From Ligula intestinalis (lineage: Eukaryota; Platyhelminthes; Cestoda; Diphyllobothriidea; Diphyllobothriidae), in contig JAYGXS010000002.1 of assembly GCA_036362985.1 (NCBI GenBank), positions 86,564,224-86,628,223 on the forward strand: 64,000 bases of DNA, given 5' to 3'. The number at the start of each line of letters is the position of its first letter. The first letter of the stretch is position 1. A program made the position numbers and the translations under genes. The notes beneath the pieces were generated by a model. It ran no database searches. It was not told the origin of the DNA and saw only the letters and a program-made list of their open reading frames with translations. Positions 33,845 through 46,023 of the stretch are shown piece by piece.

Positions 33845-36615
33845 AAACTTTTGCAGTAAGAAGTTTTATTCTCTCCATCACTTCGAACTCTTAAGTTTTG
33901 AAGAGTTCGTGTTTGAAGTAGAAAAATGTGCAATTGCTACTGATATAATTCGTATGTAGAAATAAATTGCTATTAACTGATTTTTATTTAAACGATAAAA
34001 TAAGTGGTCAGTAGCGACCTGCCATCATTAGTTGAAAAGTTCATCATACCTACAAGTAAGACGCCCTAGAGCCCGATAAAGAGCCATAGCTCTTCTTTTT
34101 ATCGAATATATTCTACAGGAAAGCTCGATAACAAACTGCAAAATTCAGTGTACAAAGAAAATCAAAGGATGTTAACGCTAAAAAATGTGTAAGAATAGAA
34201 TTTCATAAAGTTCAAAAGATTGCTTGCAGTTGAGGTAAACGGCCTATATGGACGAACAAAAAGAAGGGAGACAGATGATAAGGACTTGTTCCCCACAGTA
34301 TCTTATTGTAGTACTGCAGACAAGAAGCATTCGTCCAAGGACCCTCAAAAGTAAAAACGGCACATCCTGAAACTTCTCTAGTCCTTCGTTCAAGTCAGAA
34401 ATACAATTCCCGTTGTGTGAGAGTCTTGGGGCGCAAAAGTAAATTCATCGTCCTGGAAGCTAAGCACAGCAGGAGTTAACAATTCACACCACCGCGCAAA
34501 AGTACACAAATGAATGGAAGTGTCTTATCCAAAGAAATCAAGGAACGATTAAAACCTATCCCATAGCCTGCTTTACAGGTTTTCCTACTAGTTAACAAGG
34601 AAATTAACTGGCCTATGCCACTTTGCCGCTGTTATTTCTTCAAGGTAATTTCCTGTTTAAAAACCTACCGAGCCCACATTTTGTGCCGCAGTTTTTGGCG
34701 TGTAACTGGTTAGCGCGTTGTTTCAACATTCACATTAATCTCACCGCTAATGTCTACGTGTAGCTACGATCAGTAAACAGGACATGATGTTGTTCAGATT
34801 ACCAGCTGGTGTCCTTTAACGTCGCTAATCGGATTAGCTACAAGTCATCGGCCAGCCCACTGTTTCTCAGCCTACCTTCTAATTTTGTCCCATACCTGGT
34901 GACATTAATTTTGTTGTGTCAAACGCCCGTGGTGTGTTTGAATTTTGTATGCAAAGTTTTCACACTTTAATACGATGCTTGGCGTCTGGTGGAAAAGAAA
35001 GCAAAAACTGACTAGTTCAGCGAGACAACTTTGGAGAGTGTAATAAGATCTTAACTTGGAGAGGTTTATTGATCTATGGCGTTTGTACTTGGAATGTAAC
35101 TTGCTAACCGTCATCAGCTGGTCATACCTAGCCTCACTGATTCTAAATTTTTTGGTCAAAGACACAAACCCGTTGTCCTGTTGGGTTAGACAGAGAATCT
35201 TATTTATCCAAGCAAGGGATTTTGCCGAGCTGGTTAAGGATGTACTCATCCTGTCGGGCAAAATAAACTGCCTTCGCGGAATGCCCCATAGCGACCAGGA
35301 ATCCATGTATAAACGAGTTTAGACATGCACAAAGAGAACGTAAAGGCAATTACCAACTTATCAGTAGTCTTAAACTCACCACACTAAATCCCAGGTTTGA
35401 GGCACATAGGTTTCTGTGATGAGATCTTTCATCATGGAGTCAAATAGTCTACCAATGAACGTTGGTACGGTTGTCATTTGTATTTTTATAGGTAAAAAAC
35501 GGACAACTAGGGAAGGAGCGCTTCAGAAATGTGCTGAACGACCAACCTTACCTCGACATTGCTTATTCTGCCTCAGTTTCGGTTTTCCGGGATGTGCCTG
35601 TGGACTTTGTGGATAATCGATATCTACTATGCGGGACTCAAGAGGCAGGACTACTTTCAGTTCGATGACATTTCGGCCGCCAAAGCAAAGTTCGTAGGCT
35701 TAGAAGTCCAAAATATTTAGCCTTTATTTCGATTAATATTTGAAACAGTCAAGCGGACGACGCGATAAAATCACTGGTTACTACAACGTACGGTATTGAG
35801 TAAAGCATAGCGACGTAATACTAGCTTCTCGACTGTACGCAGTATGCGGTCTCTCTCATAAAAAGCGAAGAGGTAATTTGAAACGATACGATTTGAGCAA
35901 TTATTATGTTGCATATTCTATTTATTCGCGTAACCTATCCGTAGGAAGACATTTTGCGGGCAGAAAATGCTCATTAATAGCAGTCAAAAGTAAACATATA
36001 TGAGTGAAAATTGGCGTTTACTTGTATTTTCGTGGTCCTCTGTGTTTATAGCTATTCCACACAAAGCTCGAGGATTTTATTGCATGCAAGTCTCTAAACA
36101 TGAAATTTATTTCTTCTGTATATCAAACAAGGTGTAAGCAAGCAAGTTCTGTTTAGAAATCCACTTGCTCTGTCGGTGTTCAAAATTTGGATATGCATGT
36201 CTATGTAAGTTCATTTCCTTAAACAAGGTATTAAGGTCTACCATCAATTCTTACTTTGAACGCCCTTACTTTCTAAGGCACTTTGCAAATACTTGAGTAC
36301 CTTTCTGAAAGTCATTTCTTACACAAGAAGCCTTGCTAAATGTGAAGCAATTTGTAAACTATATTTTGTATGATCTGGTTTCCACCAGTGCATAACTTAC
36401 AACGACATAAGCAGAAGATTAGCTGTGTTTGCCATAAATTATTATTTATACGGGCATTTTGATGTTAATTTACACTCTTAGAACGGTGCGGACTTTTTAA
36501 TATTCCGTTTTGCGCCTGTCCAGGCTTTTTATATCTAAAGCTCAATGTTATTCAGTCACAAATATTTTTCATGGTTTCGGAATTTTCCATTTTTTTCAAA
36601 ATTTGGTCTTTTGAA
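33845..36615. other. no gene supported
   Basis: 34905-35306 (minus) is a 133-codon frame, the longest in this interval, with no recognised domain. A plus-strand frame overlaps it at 35056-35322. 34455-34475 resembles part of the 5S rRNA internal promoter, but its flanks do not. Nothing else can be assigned. Confidence 0.45.
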
Positions 36616-36639
36616 ACAACGTAGTAACTTCCTATTGAT

Positions 36640-36900
36640 AAGTTCAGAAAATTAATTGAGAAAGATACGTTTGTTTTCAATAAATAATCTTCACGTATAT
36701 ACATCGAAATCGCAGTAAACTGAACGCACAATTTTATCCCAATTTCCCAAATCCACCGCGCGGGATAACCACAGTTTTTTGACCAAATGGCAAAGGTTAT
36801 TTAGTTAATTACGGCATGTATGTATAGGCTTTAGAATAATTTATCGAAAGCAAAAGTATGCTCGCCAATTTATCTTTTGAAACGAAACACTTCTTTTGAG
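36640..36900. repeat. inverted pair of decayed family D ends
   Basis: 36640-36715 matches a family D end on the minus strand (GAAAACAAACGTAT preserved). 36815-36900 matches one on the plus strand (TTTATCGAAAGCAAAAGTAT, GCTCGCCAATTTATCTTTTG). The arms diverge from a spacer of about 100 bp, so this is another solo inverted pair with no coding remnant. The right arm keeps stem I GGC/GCC and a stem III AGCA/UGCU, which differs from AACA/UGUU by a compensated pair change. Its CUGA box is lost. Confidence 0.6.
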
Positions 36901-38190
36901 ATTTTGTTTTACGTTTTTAAATCGAAGCAAGTGCTTAATTCACATTTCGACACTTTGGTTCACTCGTTAGGGTCGGCTTGTGAGTGATTGGCAACCTATC
37001 CTAAATTATGGCACTTTTCATGAGTTAAGTCACACATTCCAGATCTGCTGTTATAAAGATTTTGAGCCTTTTGAAGAACTAAACCCTCAGAAAAGCCCCA
37101 AAAACATCACGCCAATTATAATGCGATTATATTCACGAAACATTTCGGTAACTGAGATGGGGGACCGCTCCAACCTTCCGTTTATTTTCCCTCGCGTCAG
37201 AGAGGCGTCCAACGGAAGGCCAATTCATTTACGGAATACAAACAAATGCACAAGTATGCAATCCACCGCATGCAAAAGTGTGTTTCCCTCCTCAAAGTAT
37301 GCTGAGTAGAATATTTTATTCATATCTTGGCATGCTTATCCTGCCAATTGCATAAAAGCACAGAGAACTTTGAGGAGAGATCAATTGCGAATGGGTTGGT
37401 TGATGGTCACTAAAGGTGTCAGAAGATCTCGGAAGTTTTACCTTCTGTGAAACCCTGCGTGCCCGATAACGTGCACATATTGGCCATAAGAAAACCTCTC
37501 TGACAAGGGTAGATTGTGCAAGTCCCCTGGGCCACCACTAACCCCAAGATCTTGCAAAATGGTAATGGTGAGAGTGGGGTCTCAACATAGAGAAGCAGCA
37601 AGTGTATGCAAGACAAGAAAATGCACAAAGTTTACGCCAAATGTATTCTTTTTGGCCTAGCCTTGGTAACGGAATTGAGAGTGATAAAAAGGCTACTGCA
37701 TAGTCTATGACCAACAAGCGATTACAACCAAATAACTTTGTGTGCGTTATTACTTGCGTGTATTTGTAGTGCCCTCTAGCAGCCACTGGGAAGCCAAGAT
37801 CAGCTGCTGACGCAAGGCACCTTTGGCCAGCAAGGCCCACGCGCCCACTCCGGATTTCGCCCATGTATAGATATTAGCCGCATGATTGGCTGCTGTAACA
37901 AAGCATCCGCCGGCATTCAGGCGATTCCAGACGCTCTCCTCACTTCGGAATTGACACCCTCGCAGCCGGACTGCATTCATCCCACAGTGAAACTCTTTCC
38001 ATCTATTATCCTATCTTTCTACGTAGAATACAATATTCCTACTATTTAGACACTCCCAAAACTTTTCTCTTATGTCCAAAGGAACCTGGGACTGGAAGAT
38101 CACAGTTGCCAGGAGTTAACTCGCTAGAACTTCTACAATATATTAGTAAACACACAAAGCGTTATTTCTCGTGACTATAGAATATTTGAA
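36901..38190. other. unassigned, partly G+C-rich
   Basis: The 37740-37985 stretch is more G+C-rich and open on the minus strand (37538-37864 and 37750-37980, 108 and 76 codons), but no family can be named. 36980-37309 is a 109-codon plus-strand frame without motifs. Confidence 0.4.
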
Positions 38191-38196
38191 GTCAGT

Positions 38197-38242
38197 TTAT
38201 GGCAAACAATAGTTTTCAGCAACTCTTCATCAGACCAAAGGT
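38197..38242 (-). ncRNA. hammerhead ribozyme motif, family H, core intact
   Basis: Minus strand: stem I UGGU (wobble allowed), box CUGAUGA at 38233-38227, stem II AG...CU around loop AGUUG, GAA at 38217-38215, stem III AAC-UAUU-GUU (three pairs plus loop), U at the cleavage position 38204, then GCCA closing stem I (four pairs counting one U-G). The cleavage base is U, which is permitted but usually slower than C. The layout equals that of family D. No PLE ORF is visible nearby; a ten-N gap lies 62 bp away. Confidence 0.6.
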
Positions 38243-38304
38243 TTGCAAGGGAAATTAACACTGTACATAACGATTAAAGTTTGAAAAGGTAGAAAAATCA
38301 ATAA

Positions 38305-38314
38305 NNNNNNNNNN
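38305..38314. other. assembly gap (10 N)
   Basis: Run of ten Ns. The true gap size is unknown. Confidence 0.95.
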
Positions 38315-39885
38315 TAAATCGTCGAGTGGAAGTCGACAAAGACGCGGCTCAAATGAGGCCACCCTGAGGAGCACAACAACAAGATATCTCCGTCCCTGTC
38401 TAGTAAACAGCTGCATTTAAATAGACGTTGGATTAAGCCTGGATAAGCAGAAATAACGACGAGCTTCCGAAGGAGTTAAGGTAGATCAAATCGGTATAGT
38501 GTAAATCTAGCACGCACATATGAGGCAGTCCCTTTTAGGAGATTGCCTCGTCCTTTGCAAATAAAAACACCGTTTAAGGTTATGGGGATTCAAACAGCCG
38601 GTTTTAAACAGCGGATTAGGGTCTCAATACACTACTGTCTCTAGCAGTAAGGTATCTTTTGAGGCATAAACATCGCGAGAAAAATACGAATTACTAAAAA
38701 TATTTGTTCTTGTGAGGTTATATGTTCAGCGATTTGATTTATATCTCAGAGTAAGCTGACATTATCGTGCCTGAGGGTGGGAGCGGACGATTAGGCTTGC
38801 AACGAGGTGACATTCTGGTTATCAAGTAGGAAAATCTCTACCATGTGTCGGGCACAATAATGGACGCAGAGATGATGAACTGCGCGTAAATTAATTTAAA
38901 ATGATAATGAGCTTGCGTCAAATGCACCTCACTTACTTGGGTCTGGTTCCGTGACTTAGGAATACGGACACAAGAACATTGACTGCAAGACTAAAGAAAT
39001 CTTATACGCGGAGAATCCACCAGCTTTAACACAGCGAAAAAACTGGAGGGGGGTTAAATCACATTTTTTTGGAGAACCCTGTAGACCAGCTTTTTAAGAA
39101 GCCATTCAAGGCTGACTCTCTGTCCTGAGAAGACCGAAGTATCGCGTCATTGGGAACCTTCCATGACAATATGTTTGGTGTTTCGTAATATTATTAAGCC
39201 TGTCATATTTATAATAGCGGGTGAAGTGTTGAGAGTTACCGTGGATAGAGTCGCTAGCGTCATTCTCACACACACTTGCTTTCACTGTCCTCTTCGGTGC
39301 ACCAATCAACTATCAAAACCTATCAGCGATATGGTGACGCGGTGCATCAAGGTACGGCAGGACACAGTCACCCGACATTTTCGGTCTACCAGCAGGATGG
39401 AACATGTTTTTCAGAGCCTACTTGGTTTTCCACTCGTCTGGAAATTGCATATAGACAAAACAGGTGATGCTCTCATCTGATAGTTCTGAACTACAGGACT
39501 CTGAAATACGTTTGTAGTTGGAAAGCAACCTGGACACATATTATGCGTGTGATTTGGTTTGTGTGTTCAAATCCTAGCACGATTAAACTGCTAAATCTGT
39601 TTGAGCTGTCAGGGGGTTTCGTTTAAGTACAGAGATCGTTTTTGCATAACCAAGGACACGCAAGAGGACACAGGAAGTAAGCTCATGACATCGAAGCAAT
39701 ATACTCCAAAATCACACTGAAGAAGACTTCGGATGCAGATGCTGTCTAAAATCTCAGATTATGTACACTTTTGAAAACAAAACCTTTGATTAAGGAACAT
39801 CTTATGATCTGTTGTGACTCTATAGCACCCTCAACCTTGGGCGTCTTTCCGAGCAGGAGGTCACATGATTACAAGTCTCGACCCG
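38315..39885. other. no gene seen
   Basis: Frames at 39106-39309 (minus) and 39163-39480 (plus, 105 codons) overlap and carry no motif. No repeat partner was recognised. Confidence 0.45.
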
Positions 39886-39889
39886 TTTC

Positions 39890-40130
39890 TTGGACAGCCA
39901 ATCACAGGTGTCGCAAACTGCGCCAACGCACACCTTGCGGCTGCTATCAACTGTGCATGCAATAGCCTGCATACGCCAATCCGGTGTGGATAATCAACTT
40001 CCTGAGGCCGACTCACACAGGACCTCACGGCTATCACAGCCACGCTCTGACACTTCGGACCCGGTCCTCTAACGGCCGAACAGGCATTCGTCGGACAGTC
40101 AACTCCCTCCGACCTATGCTCCACAGCTTC
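39890..40130 (+). repeat. diverged R1 repeat fragment
   Basis: A plus-strand frame holds VDNQLPEADSH where the R1 copies have RANQRPKADSH (3.3 kb) and LANQHPEADSH (62.4 kb). The surrounding DNA shares CCAATC, AACTTCCTGAGGCC and CGACTCACAC blocks. G+C-rich like the other copies. Only the central part is recognisable. Confidence 0.5.
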
Positions 40131-40134
40131 TCTA

Positions 40135-42120
40135 AAGCTTCTGCACAGAAAATACGATTCCTTTCACCTGGTGTCTCACGGCCTCTTCCACTACGGAAGT
40201 GGGTCTGCAGACTGCAACGACAAGGATTTTATGTATTCAACTTAATCCACAGCGTCAGCTCTCTATCAACCACACGGACCAGTTGCAAATTGGCGTGCAC
40301 TATGGCGATAATATTATCTGCTCATTGCTTCTACCGTCAAGCGACAGACATGGGTAGCGTGAAGTGTACGAATATATAGGTAGTTTGTGGCCAATTGGTG
40401 GATATGCCACCTAGCACACAAAAAATGGTCAGCCGTAAGCACCCCTAGAGCATGCGCCTTTATGTTCCATGCTGTTTAATTAAGAGAACCTGCATGTGCG
40501 GTCAGACTACAAACGAAAATTGGTGCTTATCATGGCGCTTTGGGTAGGTTGAACAGGAGAATAAAATCCAATTACGGGAGTGTGGAGTTTTCATCTTACT
40601 CTAAGTGTGTATAGCGTACCGCGTCAGCATACACTTTTTGATCACATTCGTTCCATTCTTCATGCAAGTCGACCGATATTTTGCATTTTCTGCACCGTGT
40701 CAGACATATTTTCCCCTGAAAAAGTAGTGTCTCAAACTGCAGGACCTTCAACAACTAACACATCATACATACATACGGTCTTTGACCGGCAAGTGATATT
40801 TTTGGAATGCTCAAACAAAAGCTGCTCTATCGAGAGGAACTCTTTCACCCTATCATTTTCAAAAAGCAAACATTTCTCACCTTGATGGATACCTCTGGGG
40901 CTGTAAGATCTTTAATCGTATGGCGTAATTCTTCGAGATTTTGGACTCTTAATAACGTAAGCTTTCGAGCGCATCCTCTTCAGTCATCTGCAAGTACAAA
41001 ATGTACTGATTTCAACAAATTGTCGATGCTCCTGTCAAACATATTTTATAATGGCGATTCAATAATGTTATCCCTATGCTTAGGGCAGATCCCATTCGTG
41101 GACCTTTGCTCGTGATGGAAAATAAGCATGTTGGTACTAAAAAGAAGAATTTTTACCGTCGAAGTATATCCCAAGGTACATGGATTCTCCAACTCGTAGA
41201 AGGATGTTGCAGTCCGAGGCAATAAAAATCCAAAACACAATGTATTGTCTTTCATTTACGGTGAATTGCGTTGGACAGAAATACCTTCACAACCTAATAT
41301 CAAGAACTGACTGCGTTGAAATTCCAGTGTTCCCAAGTAATTCATATTTTAATGTGCCTGAATACGTGCTGCTACAGTAGTCGCCAATCTTATGCAAATA
41401 AAACAACCATTCCAGCATTTGTTCTGTCTCCCTATTGCGTATCACTCGTAGTCCAGATAAAATCGTCGTTCAACAGGATTTAATTGGAGCAAAGGCAAGC
41501 GACCTGTCATCTTGGTCAAAGTAATTTCCTAGTTCAGATTAACTTACGAAGAATCGTGCTTCCTCTGAGGCAACTCATGAAGTTGACAACTTGCCGGTCT
41601 TTATCATCTGGTATTGAAAGTGGGAATGTTCAACTACATTGGAAGGCTCCATCCCAGTATTTGGCCCTTACTGGGGTTAAGACAAAAGCGTAATTGCTTA
41701 TGGCTGTTTAACTTCTCTACATACGCATTAGTGTTCTTTCCCTCGTCCAAAACTGGCTTAGTTCTAAGTTCCGGGAAAATGGATATTGGAAAAGACGATT
41801 TTGTAAATATAGAAAAATCACACAAAGCAACTTGATCATAAACAAAATTAAGCGCTTATTTAGGAATTTCCGGTTAACAGATAATGGATACTCCTTCGAT
41901 TATCCCTCCTGAGACTCATGAATTTTGGCGCACCTGGAGTAGTAACAATGGAAATTTTTCTTCCGGATGCGTTTCTTGACGAGACCAACGCAACGCAAAC
42001 GGAGCCGAGCACGGTGAGGGATCCTTGATTTATTTTGCGCAGAATTCAGTAATATACTGTGTTGAGACACACATATTTGCTTCTATTTGTGACACTTGAC
42101 TATTAGAGGGAAGAGCGGTG
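40135..42120. other. no gene seen
   Basis: Several plus-strand frames of 66-102 codons (40580-40885, 40807-41115, 41180-41380, 41614-41835) overlap each other in different frames, and none has a recognisable domain. Confidence 0.45.
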
Positions 42121-42125
42121 TTCAC

Positions 42126-42420
42126 CGGGAGAGGTTTATTACAAGCCTGGCGTTTCGGATAGTGGTCTCGACTACCCATCTTCAGTGAATGGATAATCTG
42201 GCTTAAAATGCTCGTCTTTATGCCATCCTTTCTTGCGTGTGCCCGTTCGACCAATCACGTTTGAGCCACTCTGTGTGTCGCTGGCCGCGTCCTCGGCCTC
42301 CCTATCATTCGGTATCCTGCCTGTCACCGTGTCGTCTTTTGTGACCCCATGACTGGTGCTCGGGATAAGCATGTCGGCCGCGGCAGCGGCGGCGGCGGCG
42401 GCTGATCGCGTGATAATGCA
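42126..42420 (-). pseudogene. Penelope-like C-terminal coding tail and 3' end (family G)
   Basis: The minus-strand frame (42172-42372) is hydrophilic and ends TRKKGWHKDEHFKPDYPF just before a stop. The 3' end follows: box CUGAAGA at 42185-42179, a seven-pair hairpin (GGGUAGU with ACUAUCC), then GAAACGCCAGGC. A protein tail followed at once by CUGANGA-hairpin-GAAAC is the PLE layout seen elsewhere here. The cleavage-adjacent base is C instead of U. A GGC-repeat run at 42376-42403 starts the frame region. No GIY-YIG core remains. Confidence 0.55.
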
Positions 42421-43015
42421 GCTTGCACTGGTCTACTACCTGGGAATCGAACTTAGAGCACTATTTTTTGGCTATTACATCATTTTAAGCGTGTGCATAT
42501 GATAAGTGCATCCCATCGTCGTTTTCAGATTCGGAAACCTAATTAATGAAATAAGCCCAGATTGGGGGTCTTAATTTAGCCCCCTGTAGATTATAACTGT
42601 GTTGGGGCAGTCAGCGGTCATACATCAATCATGGATACTGGAAACTACATCAAACGAGATGGATATCCAATAACCAGAATGACCTCATTCACAGTGCTTT
42701 GAGTGGCATCGCTTACTGTTCTACCTAAAAGCCGCGGGTCGGGACAAAACTGTATGGTTATTCCTGATAAGGAAACTATTTTGGCCCCTGCTTTGCATCA
42801 GATTCATGCGTAGACGTGGCCAGTGGGACTTGTTAAATTAATGTTGGGTAAACTTCTATGTCAAACAGGCAGGCCAGGCTTAAACTGTTATTTATAGAAT
42901 GGTTCAAACTGTCGAAGAAATGTTTGGGCTATCAGGGCTTGTATCCCTAAACTGGTACTGACAAAGCCAAAGAGTGACTTTACCGACCGTGTAGAGCTTG
43001 TTTGCTATGGAGAAG
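42421..43015. other. no gene seen
   Basis: Sequence between two same-strand PLE ends. No coding remnant recognised. Confidence 0.5.
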
Positions 43016-43100
43016 AAGACGACTGGATCGTTGGGACAATACTTTAATTCGCCTGGCGTTTCGAGATCCGCGCGGATTCATCATCAGAGACATAAGTGGA
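43016..43100 (-). repeat. Penelope-like 3' end, family B (copy 2)
   Basis: Minus strand: stem I UGUCU pairing with AGGCG (five pairs, two wobble), box CUGAUGA at 43087-43081, hairpin AUCC-GCGC-GGAU, GAA, then ACGCC in place of ACGUC, then AGGCGAATTAAAGTATTG and GATCCAGTCGTCTTCTTCT. One base change removes the U next to the cleavage site. Confidence 0.65.
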
Positions 43101-43439
43101 GAGCGTTGGCGGATACGGGTTATGGTCTTCTGTTGGTCAATTATCTGGACGTATTTGCGTAGCCTCGCGTGGCAATCTTGAATGAACAAACGGAACAATC
43201 TCTTGTTGTGTTGAAACATCGTGGTTCTCGCCACCTCCGTGTTCAGTGGGGATTTTTATCTAACACTCTTCGGCAAAACGTCATTGTCAGAAAACCTGTG
43301 CAGAAGCCTGATCTGCGAATAGGCTGAGGCCTAACCATGGGATAAACGTTTCCTATCGTCGGGCTGCTCAAAGCGCATTGCGCCCAAATAAGTTGCCAAT
43401 ACAAGCGAACACGCGAGTCCCAGGAAGTTATTGAGAAGA

Positions 43440-43525
43440 AGACGACTTTATCGCTAGGACAATACTTTTATTTGCCTGACATTTCGACATCCGTCGCGGA
43501 TTCGTCATCAGAGGCAAAAGCAGAG
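43440..43525 (-). repeat. Penelope-like 3' end, family B (copy 3)
   Basis: Same orientation as the copy 420 bp before it, sharing CGAATCCGCG, GGAT-TCGAAA, CAGGC-AAT and GTCGTCTTCTTCTCAAT. It contains the hammerhead-like core at 43471-43518. Confidence 0.7.
43471..43518 (-). ncRNA. hammerhead-like motif with loopless stem III, family B
   Basis: Minus strand: stem I UUUGCCU (43518-43512) pairs perfectly with AGGCAAA (43477-43471), seven pairs. Box CUGAUGA is at 43511-43505. Stem II contains AUCCG paired with CGGAU. GAA is at 43485-43483, then AUGU, then C at 43478. AUGU is self-complementary with wobbles, leaving no loop, so stem III could form only between two molecules. Two or three extra bases sit between box and stem II, which is not canonical. 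Confidence 0.45.
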
Positions 43526-46020
43526 GGCAGTAGCAGACAGCAATCTCTACCTTAATTAAAGGAAGTGAAGGTTCCAAAGCAAAATCCAGATTCATAAGTT
43601 CTGTCGGCTGCACGTCTTGCTTACTGAATACTCTGTCAGTCGTGAACTGAAATTGTACAAATCGTCTGACCGCAGCGGCACTGGTATAGTTTCATTATCA
43701 GATGGCGCAAAAACAGACGCAGGCTTACGATCTTAGCAGAGTCCCATGTCTATTTTTCAGTATATATTTGCCTTACTCCGGCGCTGCAGCATTATCAGGG
43801 CAAACATCTACTAAAGTACAAGCGAAAAGAAGCTCATCTACGTCAAACAAAAAAGGGAAAAATTACTAACTCACCCCCCCTTGAAATACTTCATCAGCCA
43901 TCCTGGCGTGGCTGACTACGCAAAGTGAAATATTAAGAAACCAGGGAATTATTTCTATCGTCTTTTTGGCATGTCTGTCCAAATTGGGCCGTTCAAGTTA
44001 TTAAAAATTAATGTTTTATTGCAAGAGGTTTGTACTTCTAGCGGATGCCTTTAATTTTTTCAATGTCATTTTACGCTTTGGCAACATTCCAGTGTGAGCA
44101 TGCATAGAAATCTAATAAAGCAATGCTTCTTTAAAACGCGCTCCTTTAGGACAGCAGAAACACGTAAACACTCAAAAGTAAACCAGGACCTTCAGGAAAG
44201 TGCGAAGATCGTTACAATTCGCTTAAAGCGATAACTCCATGCAATAAAGCTAAACTGGCGGACAAGTAACAGGGTAGAGGAGGATGCAAAAGAACCAGTG
44301 GCCAATGTTTCAATGGTTTCCTCACTACTCCGAAGGCGCCTATTCTAGTAACTACGTGTGATGTGTAATTAGGGTATATTTTTTACGTCGCAGTGGTCAT
44401 AATGACTGTTTGACGTACCGGTGGTAGACTGTAACTCAAGTAACCTTGAGGGTTGTTAACTTCTTGCTGACACTGAATGCCAGTTCTGCTCCGAAATATC
44501 GGGCGAATATGCTTATCTTGGAGTAATTAAAACACCCGGCCTCACATATTTCACCTTCTCTGCTTTACCTTTACTTTCTTGAATTCTTAAATTATGTCTA
44601 CGGTGTCAGGCACTTCGAGCCTACTCTTTCAGCACATAAACTTAACTCATAGCACATTAGCAGGATACTAAAAGTTTTCCTTAACTTTCGATGGCCATTG
44701 TGAAAGGAGAGACTTGTCTAACTTCACATTTCCTGTAAACCGTGATCTTTTTAATGGATATCAACTAAGATTAATCAATCGGGCAAACAGGAGGAGTGTA
44801 CAAGAAAAATAGACGACAGATAAGCCGTCATAACTCTTTCTGACAATGATTGATTATATAATTACAATATTTTACTGAATTTTATATGACCTAAAAGCGT
44901 GATTTGTTATGTTGTACGTTTTTCTAAATTTCAACACCAGTGTTAGAAGAGCTCTTCTATGACTGCGATGCAGACTATCAAATCGCTAACGCTTTCGCAC
45001 ACCGGTTGGTTACGTTTATAGGTCATCCGCACCAAATGGAAAGTTATATATGATTAGATTTGAAAAGGCCGCTGAAGATTACGTGTGTTTAAATTCTTTC
45101 GAGTTATCTGTTAGGTACAGCACCAGAATGTCCTAAAGCCGCGAGCCAAAACATTCCTTTCTTTAAAGTGTGATTGCAACCGGATGAACCTCTAAACCAT
45201 TTTTGGTGTGTCCACAGAGGCATTAAAATTAACTTGCACTTCCTATCACGAGATTAAGCGCGTGCCCTAAACTACGAGAAAAAGTAGGTTTGCTGTAAAA
45301 GATTTACGTTTCATGGAGTTGTCGAGGGCATATAAGTACACTATCTGGTCAAATGCTATGATTGAAGTCAAAACGAAGCATAGCAAACACCTTCGGGTCC
45401 GTTTTCAATAAATGATTTTAGGTAACTTAGGAAGTTTGCTTTAAAAGTAAACGTAAAACACTTTCAAGATTTTGGCTTACATTTTTGGCCTGCCAATGAG
45501 AACTTTAGAGGGTCTTAACGCTACGGTCTAACATAAATGTGGAAAACAACGGTAAGTATAGTCGGTTGAGGTATATTATGGAGGAAATACCGAACATACG
45601 TCAATTAAACCTATATTACTTCACCTTCTCATGTATAATTACGAATAATAAGCCAGAAATAGTCATTCCACTCTCCCTGTGTTTTTCGGTCATTTCAATC
45701 GGCATATATAGTAAGTATTTAGTCTGATGAACTGACCCTACAAAAGTAATATAGATTTTTCAACGCCAGTTTTAGATTTTTTAAAACTATTTCAGACCAG
45801 GACACGACAGCCCAAACGCTATGATTTTAACTGAGGGTGAAGAACGAAGACAAATAGTTTGTAAGCACGGTTTTTGAGGCAAAAATGTTAACATCTATTA
45901 ATAAAATATTCCGAGGATTCACTACTGCTATTTGAAATTTTAAAAGCATAATTAACAGAAGGTTGCTCAATTCTGGAAACATGGAGGTCGACGGTGTATT
46001 GTGAGTTTACCACACGTTTG
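43526..46020. other. no gene seen
   Basis: A+T-rich with no frame of note (the longest is 62 codons at 45539-45727). No repeat partner recognised. Confidence 0.5.
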
Positions 46021-46023
46021 AAA

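Noticed and set aside
34450..34480. 5S rRNA-like stretch (GGAAGCTAAGCA)
   Set aside because: Only about 15 bases match the 5S internal promoter; flanks do not fold or align as 5S rRNA.
34905..35306. 133-codon minus-strand frame as a gene
   Set aside because: Overlapped by an 88-codon frame on the other strand; no recognisable motif.
42376..42403. GGC repeat as a coding poly-Ala/Gly exon
   Set aside because: It sits in the PLE family G tail on the minus strand and has no exon context.
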